Positions 21,030 through 34,551 of a stretch of 64,000 bases of DNA are shown one piece after another. Every line of letters starts with the position of its first letter. Positions within the stretch are counted from its first letter, which is position 1. A program made the translations under genes and the position numbers. The notes below the pieces were generated by a model that did not search any database, was not told the DNA's origin, and saw nothing but the letters and a program-made list of their open reading frames with translations. Source of the stretch: Orientallactaga sibirica (taxonomy: Eukaryota > Chordata > Mammalia > Rodentia > Dipodidae); assembly GCA_036365145.1 (NCBI GenBank), contig JAEOAD010001413.1, forward strand, positions 2,250,001 to 2,314,000. Direction: 5' to 3'.

Positions 21030-22690
21030 GGGTGGAGAGATGGCTTAGCGGTTTAAAGCACTTGCCTTTGAAGCCTAAGGACCCCGGTTCAAGGCTCGAT
21101 TCTCCAGGACCCACGTAAGCCAGATGCACAAGGGGGGCACACACATTTGGAGTTCGTTTGCAGTGGCTGGAGGTCCTGGCGTGCCCATTCTCTCTCTCTC
21201 TACCTGCCTATTTCTGTATCTCTCTCTCTCTCTCAAATAAATAAATAAAATTATTTTTAAATAAATAAATAAATAAGGGATGGAGAGATGGCTTAGAGGT
21301 TTAAAGCACTTGCCTGCAAAGCCAAAGGACCTAAGGTACCCATTCTATCTCTCGGGACTCACATCTCTCTCAGGTGCACAAAGAGTGGCTGGAGCAATGG
21401 TTCAGTGGTTAAAGGGGCTTGCTGGAAAGCCTGGAGGCCCTAATGTTCAGTTTTCCATCTCTCACTGTACTCTTATTAAAAACATCTTTCTCTCTCTGAC
21501 TTTAATCCCAGCTCTCAAATACATAAAAAGAGTGGCTCGAGGCAATGGTTCAGAGTGGTTCCAGGTCAGCCTGAACTGAGACCCCCGAAAAACAAAAAAA
21601 AAAAAAAAAAAAAAAACTTAGGTTCAGTTTCCTCAAAATAGAAGAAAACACTGATGACATCAAATTAAAAGAGAGATAATAAAAACATGTTGCTTGGGGC
21701 TGAAGGGAGATGGTCAATAAAAATAATAATTAAAAAAATAAATAAATAAAATAAAATAAAATAACATGTTGTTGGGGCTGGAGAGATGGCTTAGCGGTTA
21801 AGGTGTAGTCTGAGAAGCCTAAGAATCCAGGTTCGATTCCCCAGGACCCACGTAAGCCAGATGCACAAGGGGGAACATGCAACTGGGGTTCATTTGCAGT
21901 GGCTGGAGGCCCTGGCACTCCCATTCTCTTATCTCTTTGACTGTCTTCTCTGTCTGTATCTCTCTCTCTCTCTCTCTCTCTCTCTGCTTGCAAATAAATA
22001 AATAAAGACACTTTTTAAAAAGAACCAAAGATAAGGATAAAGAGATGGCTTAGCACTTAAGGCACTTGCCTGCAAAGCCAAAGGGACCCAGGTTCGATTC
22101 CCCAGGACCCACTTATGCCAGATGCACGAGGTGGCGCATGAGTCTAAAGTTCATTTGCAGTGGCTAGAAGCCCTGGAGCTCCCATTCTCCCTCCTCTGTC
22201 TCTCTCTCTCTCTGTCTTCTTTTCTCTCTCTCCCTCAAATAAATAAAAATAAAATATTTAACAACAACAACACAAAAAAAGTACCGAGGATATAGGTCAC
22301 TGGTAGAGCACTTGCGTAGCACATGCATGACCTTAGGTTCAATCCTTAGTGCCACGAGAGAGAGAGTCTGCCATGTGACACGAGCTCCTGCCTCGTGCAT
22401 TTTGTGCTCAGTGTCTCTTGGCTGCATGCAGTGGCTGACCTACAGCATCCAAGATTGTGTAAGCACTTCCTGTCATGTTCCCTGTGCCGAATGACGCATG
22501 TCTGAGAGCGAGTCCCGTGGTTAACGGGATGGTATGTAGGTAGAAGTGTAAAGGTGGGCCTAGGAAGGTGTGTAGAGAGCCGGACGTGCTATGGGGCATA
22601 TCTGCAATCCCAGCACTGGAGCAGCTAAAACAGCATGAGTTTGAGGCCAGCCACGACTTCGTAACAAAACCCTGCTTCATGAAACCTGAA
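21030..22690 (+). repeat. SINE cluster, partly scrambled
   Basis: Short T-SINE (21030-21250), then 21278-21600, a mosaic of T-SINE and B1 pieces in the wrong order. A weak L1 3' end (21640-21740), short T-SINEs (21770-22005 and 22030-22262), an ID-type monomer (22275-22365) and an old B1 (22575-22690) follow. 22690-22930 is CT-rich unique DNA. Confidence 0.6.
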
Positions 22691-23027
22691 AGGAAGGCTC
22701 ACAGGGGCACCGTCTCCCCTCATAAACAGCCTCTCCCTGACCCTCACTCGCTTTCTTTCAGTGCTCAGGTTCCAGATTCCCACATTCTCCCTTTCCCCCT
22801 CTTTATCCCTTTCTCTTTCTCTCTCTTACACGCACTTTCATTCTCTCTGTCGGGTGCACCCCCCCTCTCTCTTCCTATCCCCCTTTTCTCTCTCCCCCAT
22901 TACAATAGAATAGATTAGAGAAAAAAATGAAAGGAAGGAAAGAAAAATGAAGAAAGAAAATATGAGATAAGATGATGGGCTTGCATCTGTGTGCTAGCAA
23001 ATTTTTTTTTTCTTGCTTAGTTTATTT

Positions 23028-23587
23028 ATTTTGGTTTTTCGAGGTAGGGTCTCACTCTGGCCCAGGCTGACCTGGAATTCACTCTGCAGTCTCAGGGTGG
23101 CCTCGAACTCACAGCAGTTCTCCTACCTCTGCCTCCCAAGTGCTGGGATTAAAGGCATGCACCACTACACCCAGCTTCTTGCTCAGTTTTTAAAAAAATA
23201 TTTATTTATTTGAGAAAGGGAGACAGAGAAACAGACAGAGTAAGTATAGGAGGGCCAGGGCCTCTTGCCACTGCAGACTTCAGATTTATGTACCACTTTG
23301 CGCATCTGGCTTTATGTGGGTACTGGGGAACCCATCCAATCCTGGGCTGTCAAGCTTTGCACCATTAACTGCTGAACCATCTCTCCAGCTCCCGCTTGTT
23401 TGTATTGTTATTATTATTATGGTTTGGTTTTTCAAGGTAGGGGTTCACTCTAGCCCAGGCTGCCCTAGAATTCACAATGTACTCTCAGGGTGGTCTCAAA
23501 CTCAAGGTGATCCTCCTACCTCTACCTTCTGAGTGCTGGGATGAAAGGTGTGTACCACCATAGGTGGCTCTGCTTAATTTTAAAATA

Positions 23588-23622
<35 letters not shown>

Positions 23623-25680
23623 TTGGGGTTTTTGAAGTAGGGTTTCACTCTAGCTCTGAAATTAGTCTCAGGGTGGCCTTGAACTCACAGCAATCCTCCT
23701 ACCTCTGCCTCCCGAGTGTTGGGATTAAAGGCATGTGCCACCACGCCTGGCTTTTAAAAATATTTTTATTTTCTTACTTATTTGAGTGAGAGAGAGAGAG
23801 AAGGAGAATGGGCGCACCAGGGCCTCTAGCCACTGCAAATGAACTCCAGATGCATGTGCCCCTTTTGCATCTGGCTTACGTGGGTTCTGGGGAGTCGAAC
23901 CTGGATCCTTAGGCTTCGCAGGCAAGCGCCTTAACCGCTAAGCCATCTCTCCAGCCCCTCTGCTTAGTTTTTTGAGACAGGGTCTCACATAGCACAGGCC
24001 TCAAACTTGCTATGTAGCCAAGGATAACCTTGAGATTCTGACCCTTCAGCTTCCATCTCCCAAGTGAGGGGACTCCGGGCCTGTGCCATCTCAACCCCTG
24101 GCTTCAGCCAAAGATGGGTGACTTTGTCTCCCCTGCCTTCATTTTCAGAAGGGGGCTCTGGCAGGAAGCTGGCAAAGTTTGAATCAGTGCAGGACTGGTC
24201 AGAGCTAGTGTGCTGGGCACGCCAATGTTACGGATGAAGTCGGGGGTGGGATGGGGGGCATGAATGGGTCAAGAGGTTTCCAAAATGGTCAGGAGTAGTG
24301 ATGCATGCATGGAATCCTGGCACTTAGGAGGCTGACACAGGAGGAGTGAGTTCAAGGCCAGCCTGGGCTATGAGATTCCAGCTCAAAAAAAAAAAAAAAT
24401 CAGGGCTGGAGATGTAGTTGAATTAGTTAAGCATTTGCCTAGCTTACACTCAGAATTCTAGATTCCACCCCCAGCATGACATAAATTGGGGGGGTAGTGG
24501 TGCATACCTGTAACCCCAGCACTCGTGAGATGGAGGCAGGAAGAGGATCAAAAGTTCAGGGTCAGCAGGGCGTGGTGGCGCACACCTTTAATCCCAGCAC
24601 TCTGGGGGCAGAGGTAGGGAAATCGCTGTGAGTTCGAGGCCTCCCTGAGACTACAGAGTGAATTCCAGGTCAGCCTGGGCTAGAGAGAGACCCTACCTCG
24701 AGAAACCAAGAAAAAAAAATAGTTCAGGGCCATCCTCAGGTACATAGTGAGTTCGATGCCAGGCAAGGCCACATAAGAACTCCTTAATGGTTAAGGCAGA
24801 TGCCTGCAAAGCCTAAGGACCCAGGTTTGATTCTCCAGGTCCCACGTAAGCCAGATGCACATGGTAGCGTATTCGTTTGAAATTCGTTTGCAGTGGCTGG
24901 AGGCCCTGGTGCACCCATTCTCACTCTCTCTCTCTCTGATTAATAAATAAATAAATTTTTTTAAAAGAAGGAGGAAGAGGAGAAGAAAACAAGCCAGGAA
25001 TGGTGGAACACACCTTTAATTGCAGTACTCAGGAGGCAGAGGTAGGAGGATCACCTTGAGTTCGAGGCCACCCTGAGACTACATAGTGAATTCCAGGTCA
25101 GCCTGGGCTAGAGTGAAACCCTAGCTCTAAAAACCGAAAAAAAAAAAAAAAAAAAAAAAAAAGAAGAAGAAGGAGGAGGAAGAGGAGGAGGAGAAGAAAC
25201 AACAGGGTTGGAGAGATGGCTTAGCAGTTAAGGAGCTTGCCTACGAAGCCTAAGGACCCAGGTTCGATTCCCCAGGACCCACGTAAGCCAGATGCACAAG
25301 GTAGCCCATGCATCTGGAGTTCATTTGCAGTGGCTGGAGGACCTGGTGCACCCATTCTCTCTCTATCTGCCTCTTTCTCTCCCCCTCTCTTTCTCTCTCA
25401 GATAAATAAATAAATAAATAATATTCTAAAAATAAAACTAAAAGAAGAAACACAAGGCTAGAGAGATTGCTCATCCGATAATGTACTTGCCTTGCAAGCA
25501 TAGGGACCTGAGTTCAATCCCCAGTATGCAGATAAAAATGCCGAGCAAGGTGGCACGCTTGTAATCCCAGTGCTGGGGAGGCAGGGGTTCACTGGCCAGC
25601 CTATCTAAGTTCCAGGCCGATGAGACCTTGTCCCCCCCACACCACCACCAAAAAAAAAGGTAGACAGTGTCTGAGGAGTG
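23028..25680. repeat. SINE cluster
   Basis: Reverse: B1-type 23028-23180, short T-SINE 23190-23395, B1 23420-23570, (TTA)n 23590-23622, B1 23625-23752, short T-SINE 23758-23956, old B1 23960-24105. Plus: old B1 24290-24395, ID-type 24400-24490, B1 24565-24718, short T-SINE 24780-24965, B1 24990-25160, short T-SINE 25205-25420, B4-type 25455-25680. 24110-24290 looks unique. Confidence 0.65.
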
Positions 25681-25814
25681 ACACCAGATGTTGTCCTCTG
25701 GCCTCCACATGCGTGCATGTACATGCGTGCCTGCACACAACCCCCAAACAAAGCTGAAGAAGGACCCAGGAATTCCCCAGTAGAGCCATAAAGAGGGATC
25801 CCAGGGTGGGGAGT

Positions 25815-26090
25815 CACAGTTTCCTGGGGATGGAAAGGCACCCATTCTGTCTCTGTCTTGACCTCTGCCCCTTCTCTCCCTCTAATAAATAAATAAAAGA
25901 AAGAAGCAACAGTGCCAGGGAAATGTCAACAGAGTGCAGAGCAACCCAGTGAGAATTGACACAGCCTCCTGGGGATGGAAAGGCCTCCCCTTCTTGACCC
26001 CTTGACCACCCTTCCTCCCTGCAGGCAAGCTGAGTATCAGACAGAGGCAACAGTGCCAGGAAATGGTTAACCCAGTGCAAGCAACAAGGA
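25815..26090 (+). repeat. Imperfect tandem duplication, two copies of about 130-150 bp
   Basis: CCTGGGGATGGAAAGGC, then CAACAGTGCCAGG and AACCCAGTG occur in the same order in both copies (first about 25825-25950, second about 25970-26075). The first copy carries a (AAAT)n-containing stretch absent from the second. Confidence 0.5.
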
Positions 26091-26219
26091 GGTTGAAGCC
26101 CCTCCTGGTTGGGTAAGACCGCTCCAGTGCTCTGCTTTGGCAGGGCATGGCTGGGTGGCCACAGCTTCCAGTCTGGCTAAAAGTGGGGGCTGGGGGCGCA
26201 AAGCAAGACAAGGAGGTTG

Positions 26220-29200
26220 AAGGTTGGAGGGTAGGGCTTTAATCCCAGCACTCTGGATTGGGAGGGCAGGATTGGGCCAAAGCCCAGACACATAGCTAGC
26301 TTCCAGGTCAGCCTGGACCAGTGAGGACAAAAAAAAAAAAAAAAAAAAAAAAAACCTCAGGACCTGGAAAAACTTTGGAAATCAGCCCTGCCTCAGTTTC
26401 CCTGTGTGTTCATGGACACTCTGTTCACCCACTCTGGGCCTTAGTTCTTGCATCTGTGAGACAGAGGGAGGCCAATCAGTATAGATGAGGTTTGAAAAAT
26501 CAGAAATTGCAGGACATGGTGGCACAGGCCTTTAATCCCTACACTTAGCAGGCAGAGGCAAAAGTAGAGGACCATTGTGAGTCTGAGGCCAGTCTGGGAC
26601 GACAGAGTGAGTTCCAGATCAGCCTGGGTTAGAGTGAGATACTATCTCTAAAAAACCAGAAATTTATATGTGGGAATCACATAATTTTATTTTCTCCTTC
26701 CCACCCTTCCTTCTTTCATTTTTAGTCTTGGGGCTGAAGAGATGGCTTAGTGGTTGAGGCATTTGCCTACAAAACCTAAGGACCCAGGTTCTATTCCCCA
26801 GTACCCACATAAAGCCAGATCCACAAGGTGGCACATGAGTCTGGAGTTTGTTTGCAGTGGCTAGAGGCCCTGGTGCACCCATTCTGTCTTTGTCTCTCTC
26901 TCCTCTGCCTCTTTCTCTCTCTGTCTCTAATAAATAAATAAAATAATTTTTTTTGGAGCCATTTCTCCAGCCCGAGACTTTGTTTTAAGAAAGATAGCTA
27001 GAGAACTGGGGAAATGGCTCAGCGGTTAAAGGCACTTGCTTGCAAAGCTTGGTGGTCTGGGTTCGATTCCCTAGTACCAAACTGGAGAGATGGCTTAGCG
27101 GTTAAGGCGCCTGCCTCCTAAGCTTAAGAACGCTGGTTCCAATCTCCAGCGGTTCCAATCTCCAGGTCTCACGTTTAGCCAGATGCAAAGTGACGCAAGG
27201 GCGCAATGCCGCACTTGACCACAAGGGGACGCACACATCTGGATTTCGTTCCCAGCACCTGAGACACTGCTGGCGCGCCCATCTCTGTCTCCCTCTCTCT
27301 CTCTCTCTCTCTGTCTCTCTCCAAAAATAAAAAATAAATTTAAAAAAAAGACAAAATCTCATTATGTTGTTGCCCAGGCTGGCCCCAAACTCTTGGTCTC
27401 AAGTGAGCCTCATTCTTCAGCTTCCCAAATATACCCAGCACATATTCTTTTCTTTCTTTCCTCTCTTTTGCTTTTTTCTCTTCTCTCACTCCTCTCCTCT
27501 TCTCTCCTCTCTTCTCCTCTTCTCTCTTCTCTCTCTCTCTCTCTCCGTTGACATAGTCTCATGTAGATCAGACTGGCCTCAAATTCATTATGTAACTGAT
27601 AATGACCTTGAACTCTTTTCTTAATTTTATTTATTCATTTGAGAGAGAAACAGAGAGGAGGGGTAGAGAAAGAGAATGGGTGTGCCAGGGTCTCCAGCCA
27701 CTGCAAACTAACTCCAGACACATACACCACCTTGTGCATCTGGCTTTATGTGGGTACTAGGGAATCGAACTTGGGTCCTTTGGCTTTGCCAGCAAGTGCC
27801 TCAACCATTAAGCCATTTCTCCAGCCCATAAATGTGTTTTGTTTTGTTTTTTAATTTTTAACTCTATTTATTTATCTATTTATTTTGGTTTTTCGAGGTA
27901 GGGTTTCACTCTAGCTCAGGCTGACTCTGTAGTCTCAGGGTGGCCTCAAACTCATGGTTATCCTCCTACCTCTGCCTCCCAAGTGCTGGGATTAAAGGAA
28001 TGCACCACCACGCCCTGCCTTTTTTTTTTTTTTTTTAGAGTGAGAGCGAAATTGGGAGAGAGAGAATTGGCTCATCAGGACCTCAGCCACTGCAATCAAA
28101 CTCCACACCCTCATACTACCTAGTGCACATGTGCAACCTTGCGTTTGCCTCACCTTTGTGCCTCTAGCTTATGTGGGATCTGAAAAGAGATTAAACATGG
28201 GTTCTTAGGCTTCGCAGGCAAGTGCCTTAACCACTAAGCCATCTCTCCAGTCCTTAGCTCATTTTTTTTTTTTTTTTTTTTTGTAGGGTCTCACTCTAGC
28301 CCAGGCTGACCCGGAATTCACTCTGTATTCTCAGGGTGGCCTCAAACTCACAGTGATCCTCCTACCTCTGCTCTGCCTCCCAAGTGCTGGGATTAAAGGC
28401 GTGCACCACCACACCCTGATATAACTCATTTTTTTTATTGCGTATATAGTATGTGGTGTATGAGTGTGTGTGTGCATTGTATCCACATGTCTCTCACTGA
28501 ACCTGGCTTTTGTTAGGCTGGCTGACAAGGGAGCCCCAGGGATCTTCCTGTCTCTGCCCCAGACTGACTGAACTCCTGATCCGGCTGCCTCCACTTCCCA
28601 AGTGCTGGAATTAAAGTGTGCACCACCACATCCCATCTATGTGGTGCTAGGGACTGAAGCCAGGGCTTTGTGCATGTTAAACAAGTATTCTACCAACTCA
28701 ACTCCATCCCTGACCCCTATAATTTTCTTTCTAATTTTTTTTAAATTTTTTATTATTTTATTTATTTTTGGAGAGAGACACAGAGAGAGGAAGACAGATA
28801 GAGATGGGCGTGCCAGCAGCCTCTCAGCTGCTGTGAACGAAATCCAGATGTGTGCGCCCCCTTGTGGTCAAGTGTGGCATTGCGCCCTCGCGTCACTTTA
28901 CATCTGGCTAAATGTGGGACCTGGAGATTGGAACCAGCGTTCTTAGGCTTAGGAGGCAGGCGCCTTAACCGCTAAGCCATCTCTCCAGTCCTAATTTTCT
29001 TTCTTTACTTTTCTTTTCTCTCCTCTTTTTCTCTTCTTCTTCTTCCTCCTCTCTTCCTCCTCCTCCTCCTCCTCCTCTTCTTCTTCTTCTTTTTTTTTTT
29101 TTTTTTTTTGGTTTTTCGAGGTAGGGTCTCACTCTGGCCCATGCTGACCTGGAATTAACTATGTAGTCTCAGGGTGGCCTTGAACTCAAGGCAATCCTCC

Positions 29201-29405
29201 TACCTCTGCCTCCCAAGTGCTGGGATTAAAGGCGTGTGCCACCATGCCCGGCTTTTCTTCTTTTTTTTTTTGAAGTAGGGTCTCACTCTAGCTCAGGCTA
29301 ACCTGGAATTCACAATATAATCTCAAGGTGGCCTTGAACTCACAGCAATCCTACCTCTGCCTCCTGAGTGCTGGGATTAAAGGTGTGCACCACCACACCC
29401 AGCTA
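26220..29405. repeat. SINE cluster
   Basis: B1 fragment mosaic with A tail 26220-26355, B1 26510-26660 (+), short T-SINE 26730-26950 (+), truncated T-SINE 27005-27080 (+), long T-SINE 27080-27345 (+), old B1 pieces 27350-27620 around a CT tract. Reverse: short T-SINE 27625-27825, B1 27880-28015, T-SINE variant 28040-28255, B1 28280-28425, old B1/ID 28440-28710, long T-SINE 28735-28990, B1 29110-29255 and 29265-29405. 29405-29605 is AT-rich and unassigned. Confidence 0.65.
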
Positions 29406-29609
29406 TAATTTTCTTTAATAATCAAAAAGTTCAAATCAGTGAGGGAGTTCAAAGATATTTGAGCATGACTCCTATAAATTGGGAGAGAGACTATGCTGCT
29501 ATTTGTCAATAAATGTTCATTGTGCCAGTTTTTTTTATGATGGAATTTTAGTGAAATTAGCCTTGACTAACTTGAAATAGTATCATTAATATTCAGCTTA
29601 GATTATGAA

Positions 29610-30601
29610 TCTGGGGCTAGGGATGTAGCTCAATGGTAGGGCACTTCCTTAACAAGTAAGCCCCATGACACTGAAAGAAAAGGAAAGCAGGGCTGGAGAG
29701 ATGGATTAGCAAGTAAGGTAAGGCACTTGCCTGCAAAGCCTAAGGACCTAGGTTCAATTCCCCAGTACCCACATAGACACACAACGTGGCCTGTGAGTCT
29801 GGAATTTGTTTGCAGTGGCTGGAGGCCCTGGCATGCTCATTCTGTCTCTGTATCTGCTTCTCTCTCTCTTAAATAAACAAATAGCCATGTATGTTGGTGC
29901 ATGCCTTTAATTCTGGTACTCGGGAGGCAGAAGTAGGAGGATCACCCACCGTGAATTCAAGGCCAGCCCAAGACAACATAGTGAATTCCAGGCTAGCTTG
30001 GACTAGAGCAAGACCCTACCTTGAAAAACCAAAAAAGGGGGCTGGAGGGGTGGCTTAGCAGTTAAAGCATTTGCCTGCAAAGCCAAAGGACCCATGTTAG
30101 CCAGATGCACAAGGTAGCACATGCATCTGGAGTTCATTTGCAGCAGCTGAAGGCCCTGGAGTGCCCATTCTCTCTCTCCCTCTTTTCTCTCTCTCTCCTC
30201 TTTCTCTCTGTCAAATAAATAAATAAAAATTTAAAAAATTAAAATGATTAAAAATTAAATAAATAAGCCAGGCGTGGTGGCTCATTCCTTTAATCCCAGC
30301 ACTCGAGAGGCAGGATCACCATGAGTTCGAAGCCACCCTTAAACTAAATAGTGAATTCCAAGTCAGCCTGAGCTAGAGAGAAATCCTACCTTGAAAAAAA
30401 ACAAAATAATAATAATAATAATAATAGTAGTAGTAGTAGTAGTAGTAGTTAAGTAAATAGCTGGGCGTGGTGGCACACACCTTTAATCTCAGCACTCGGG
30501 AGGCAGAGGTAGGATGATTGCTGTGAGTTCAAGATCAGCCTGAGTTTACATAGTGGATCCTAGGTCAGTCTGGGCTAGAGTGAGACCTTACCTTGATAAA
30601 C

Positions 30602-30642
<41 letters not shown>

Positions 30643-31803
30643 AAAATGTAGGTCTGGGCATGGTGGCGCACACCTTTAATCTCAGCACTTGGGAGGCAGA
30701 GGTAGGAGGATCGCCATGAGTTCGAGGCCACCCTGAGACTACTTAGTTAATTCCAGGTTAGCCTGGCTAGAATAAGACCCTACCTCAAAAAACAAAACAA
30801 GCCGGGCATGGAGGAGCATGCCTTTAATCCCAGCACTTGGGAGGCAGAAGTAGGAGGATTGCCATGAGTTCGAGTGAATTCCAGGTCAGCCTGGGCTAGA
30901 GTGAGACCCTACCTCTAAAAACCAAAAAAAAAAAAAAAACAAACAAATTAAATAAATAAGTAAAAAAATGGTCTAGCCCAGGACAGTGTCTAATTCAAGA
31001 TCCCTGTTTTGGCTGCTGACTGGTGGGAGGAGAGATGTGCCCACCATGCCCCACTCAATACCTGTTGTCTGCACCTCATTCACTCCCTCCATTCCCCACA
31101 CCTTCCTCCTTGGTCTGGTGGTTCTGAACTTTTAAAAATATTTTATTTAGGGCTGGAGAGATGGCTTAGCAGTTAAGGCGCCTGACTGCAAAGCCCAAGA
31201 ACGCTTGTTCCAATCTCCAGCAGTTCCAATCTCCAGGTCCCACGTTTAGCCAGATGCAAAGTGACGCAAGGGCGCAATGCCGCACTTGCCCACAAGGGGG
31301 CGCAAACATCTGGATTTCGTTCACAGCAGCTGAGAGACTGCTGGCGTGCCCATCTCTATCTGTCTCCCTCTCTCTCTGTCTGTCTCTCTCTCTGTGTCTC
31401 TCTCCAAAAATAAATAAAAAATAATTTTCAAAAATTTAAAAAATATTTTATTTAGGGCTAGAGAGATGGCTTAGTCGTTAAGGCATTTGCCTGCAAAGCC
31501 AAAGGATCCCTGTTTGTCTCTCCAGGACCCACATAAACTAGATGCACAAGGGGTGCATGCATCTGGAGTTCGTTTGCAGTGGCTGGAGGCCCTGGCGCAC
31601 CCATTCTAGACTAAAATGAAACTCAACCTTAAAAATAATAATAATAAAAAATAAGCTGGGCGTAGTGGCACACGCCTTTAATCCCAGCACTTGGGAGGCA
31701 GAGGTAGGAGGATCACCATGAGTTCGAACCCACCCTGAGACTACATAGTGAATTCCATGTCAGCCTGGACTAGAGTGAAACCCTACCTCTAAAAACCAAA
31801 ACC

Positions 31804-31836
<33 letters not shown>

Positions 31837-32953
31837 TTTTTAAAAAGTAAAATGTAGGCCAGGTGTGGTGGAGAATCCCAGTACTCAGGAGGCAGTGGTA
31901 GAAGGATCACCATGAGTTCGAGGCCACCCTGAGACTATATAGTGAATTCCAGGTCAGCCTGGGCTAGAGCAAGACCCTACCTTGAAAAAACAAAATAAAT
32001 AAAAATTAAAAAGTAGACCCTGCCACCCCCAAAAGAAGCTGGGTGTAATGGTGCACACCTTTAATCCCAGCACTCAGGATGCAGAGGTAGGAGGATCACC
32101 ATGAGTTCAAGTCCACCCTAAGACTACACAGTGAAACTCCAGGTCAGCCTGGGCTAAAGGGAGACCCTACCCTGAAAAACCAAAGAAGAGAGAGAGACAA
32201 TGGCATATCAGGGCCTCCAGCTGCTGCAAATGAGCTCCAGATGCATGTGCCACTTTATGCATCTAGCTTTATGTGGGTACTGGAGAATTAAACCTGAGTC
32301 ATTAGGCTTTGCAGGCAAGCGTCTTAACCACTGAGTCATCTTGCCAACCTCCTGAATGATATTTTTTTTTTTTTTTTGGTTTTTCGAGGTAGGGTCTCAC
32401 TCTGGCCCAGGCTGACCTGGAATTAACTATGTAGTCTCAGGGTGGCCTTGAACTCACAGCAATCCTCCTACCTCTGCCTCCTGAGTGCTGGGATTAAAGG
32501 CGTGCGCCACCACGCCCGGCTTCCTGAATGATATTTTAAGTGTCCCTAGAATGCTCTTCTATCACACCTGGCTCAGAGGAGATCACAGAGTTCATGTTCA
32601 ATGACTTTTTTTTTTTTTTTGGTTTTGCAAGATAGGGTCTCACTCTGGTCCAGGCTGACCTGGAATTAACTATGTAGTCTCAGGGTGGCCTGAGACTCTC
32701 GGCGATCCTCCTGAGACCTCTGCCTGTGAGTGCTGGGATCAGCCTGGACCAGAGTGAGGCTATGTTCAATGAAAAAAAAAATATTTTTATTGGGGCTGGA
32801 GAGATGGCTTAGCGGTTAAACGCTTGCCTGTGAAGCCTAAGGACCCCGGTTCAAGGCTCTATTCTCCAGGACCCACATAAGCCAGATGCACAAGTGGGCA
32901 CATGCATCTGGAGTTTGTTTGCAGTGGCTGGAAGCCCTGGCGTGCCCATTCTC

Positions 32954-32987
<34 letters not shown>

Positions 32988-33219
32988 GCCTATTTCTGTA
33001 TCTCTCTCTCTCAAATAAATAAATAAAAATAAATATTAAAAAATATATTTTTATTGCTGGGCGTAGTGGTGCACGCCTTTAATCCCAGTGCTTGGGAGGC
33101 AGAGGTAGGAGGATCGCCATGAGTTGGAGGCCACCCTGAGAATACAGAGTGAATTCCAGGTCAGCCTGAACTAGAGTGAAACCCTACTTTGAAAAACCAA
33201 AAAAATTAAAATTAATTAA

Positions 33220-33252
<33 letters not shown>

Positions 33253-33440
33253 GCAAGCAGAGAGAAGGAAGAGAGACAGAGAGAATAGGAGGAGCACAAG
33301 GGTCTCCAGCTGCTGCAAACACACTCCAGACACATGTGCCACTTGTGCATCTGGCTTTATGTGGGTACTGGGGAGTTGAACTCAGGTCTGTAGGCTTTGC
33401 AGGCAAGTGCCTTAACCACTAAGCCATCTCTCCAGCCCGC
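29610..33440. repeat. Dense SINE block with simple repeats
   Basis: Plus: ID-type 29610-29675, short T-SINEs 29690-29885, 30035-30225, 31455-31620, 32790-33020, B1 29885-30030, 30265-30395, 30460-30600, 30655-30795, 30797-30925, 31655-31800, 31855-31990, 32035-32185, 33055-33205, long T-SINE 31150-31420. Reverse: short T-SINEs 32190-32355 and 33250-33440, B1 32375-32525 and a damaged B1 32615-32755. Simple repeats: (AAT)n/(AGT)n 30406-30450, (AAAT)n 30604-30642, (AAT)n 31805-31838. 30965-31135 is unique. Confidence 0.65.
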
Positions 33441-34494
33441 AATGACTATTTTTTGGGGGGTGTATAATATGTGTAGTGTATGCATCTGTAGTACGTGTGG
33501 CTTGTACGTATATGGTATGGGTGTATATGTGTGAAGTTGCACGTGCCTCATGTGCATAGATGTGGAGGCCAGAGAAAGACATGGAGTATTTTCTTTTATG
33601 AGAGAGAGAATTGGTGCGCCAGGGCCTCCAGCCACTGTAATCAAACTCCAGACACATGCACCACCTTGTGCGCATGTGCGACCTTGAGTGCTTGTGTCAC
33701 CTTGTGCGTCTGGCTTATGTGGGACCTGGAGAGTCGAACACGGGTCCTTAGGCTTCATAGGCAAGCACCTTAACCACTAAGCCATCCCTCCAGTCCACCA
33801 TCAGGTATTCTCTTTTATTGCTCTTCCACCTAACTTCCCTGAAGGTCAGTGTTCTTCAGTTATACTGGTTGACCAGGGAGCCCCAGTAATTCTCTTGTCT
33901 CCACCCCCTTGGTGCGGGGATTACAGGCATGCATGTCCTGACCATATCTGGTTGTTTTTTAAAATTTTTAAAAATATTTTATTTTTATTAATTTATTTTA
34001 CAGAGAAAGAGGGGAGAGAGAGAGAATGGGCACGCCAGGGCCTCCAGCCACTGCCAACGAACTCCAGACGCACGTGCCCCCTTGTGCATCTGGCTAACGT
34101 GGGTCCTGGGGAATCGAACCAGGGTCCTTTGGCTTTGCAGACAGACGCCTTAACCGCTAAGCCATTCCTCCAGCCCCATATCTGGTTTTTTACGTGGGTC
34201 CTGGGGTTCAGACTCAGGTCCTCAGGCTATTGCAGCAAGTGCTCTTACTTGCTGAGCCATCTCCCCAGCCCCAATAAATAGTTTTTTTAAAAGTTTATTT
34301 ATTTGTAAGCAGAGAGATACAGACAGAGAGAGAAAGAGAGACACAGAGAGAGAATGAGCACACATAAAGGCCTCCAGCGCTGCAATCAAACTCCATACGC
34401 ATGTGCCATTTTGTGCATCTGGCTTTACGTGGGTCCTGGGGAATTGTGAGCGCCTTAGCTACTAAGCCATCTCTCCATCTCTCCAGCCCCCAAT

Positions 34495-34551
<57 letters not shown>

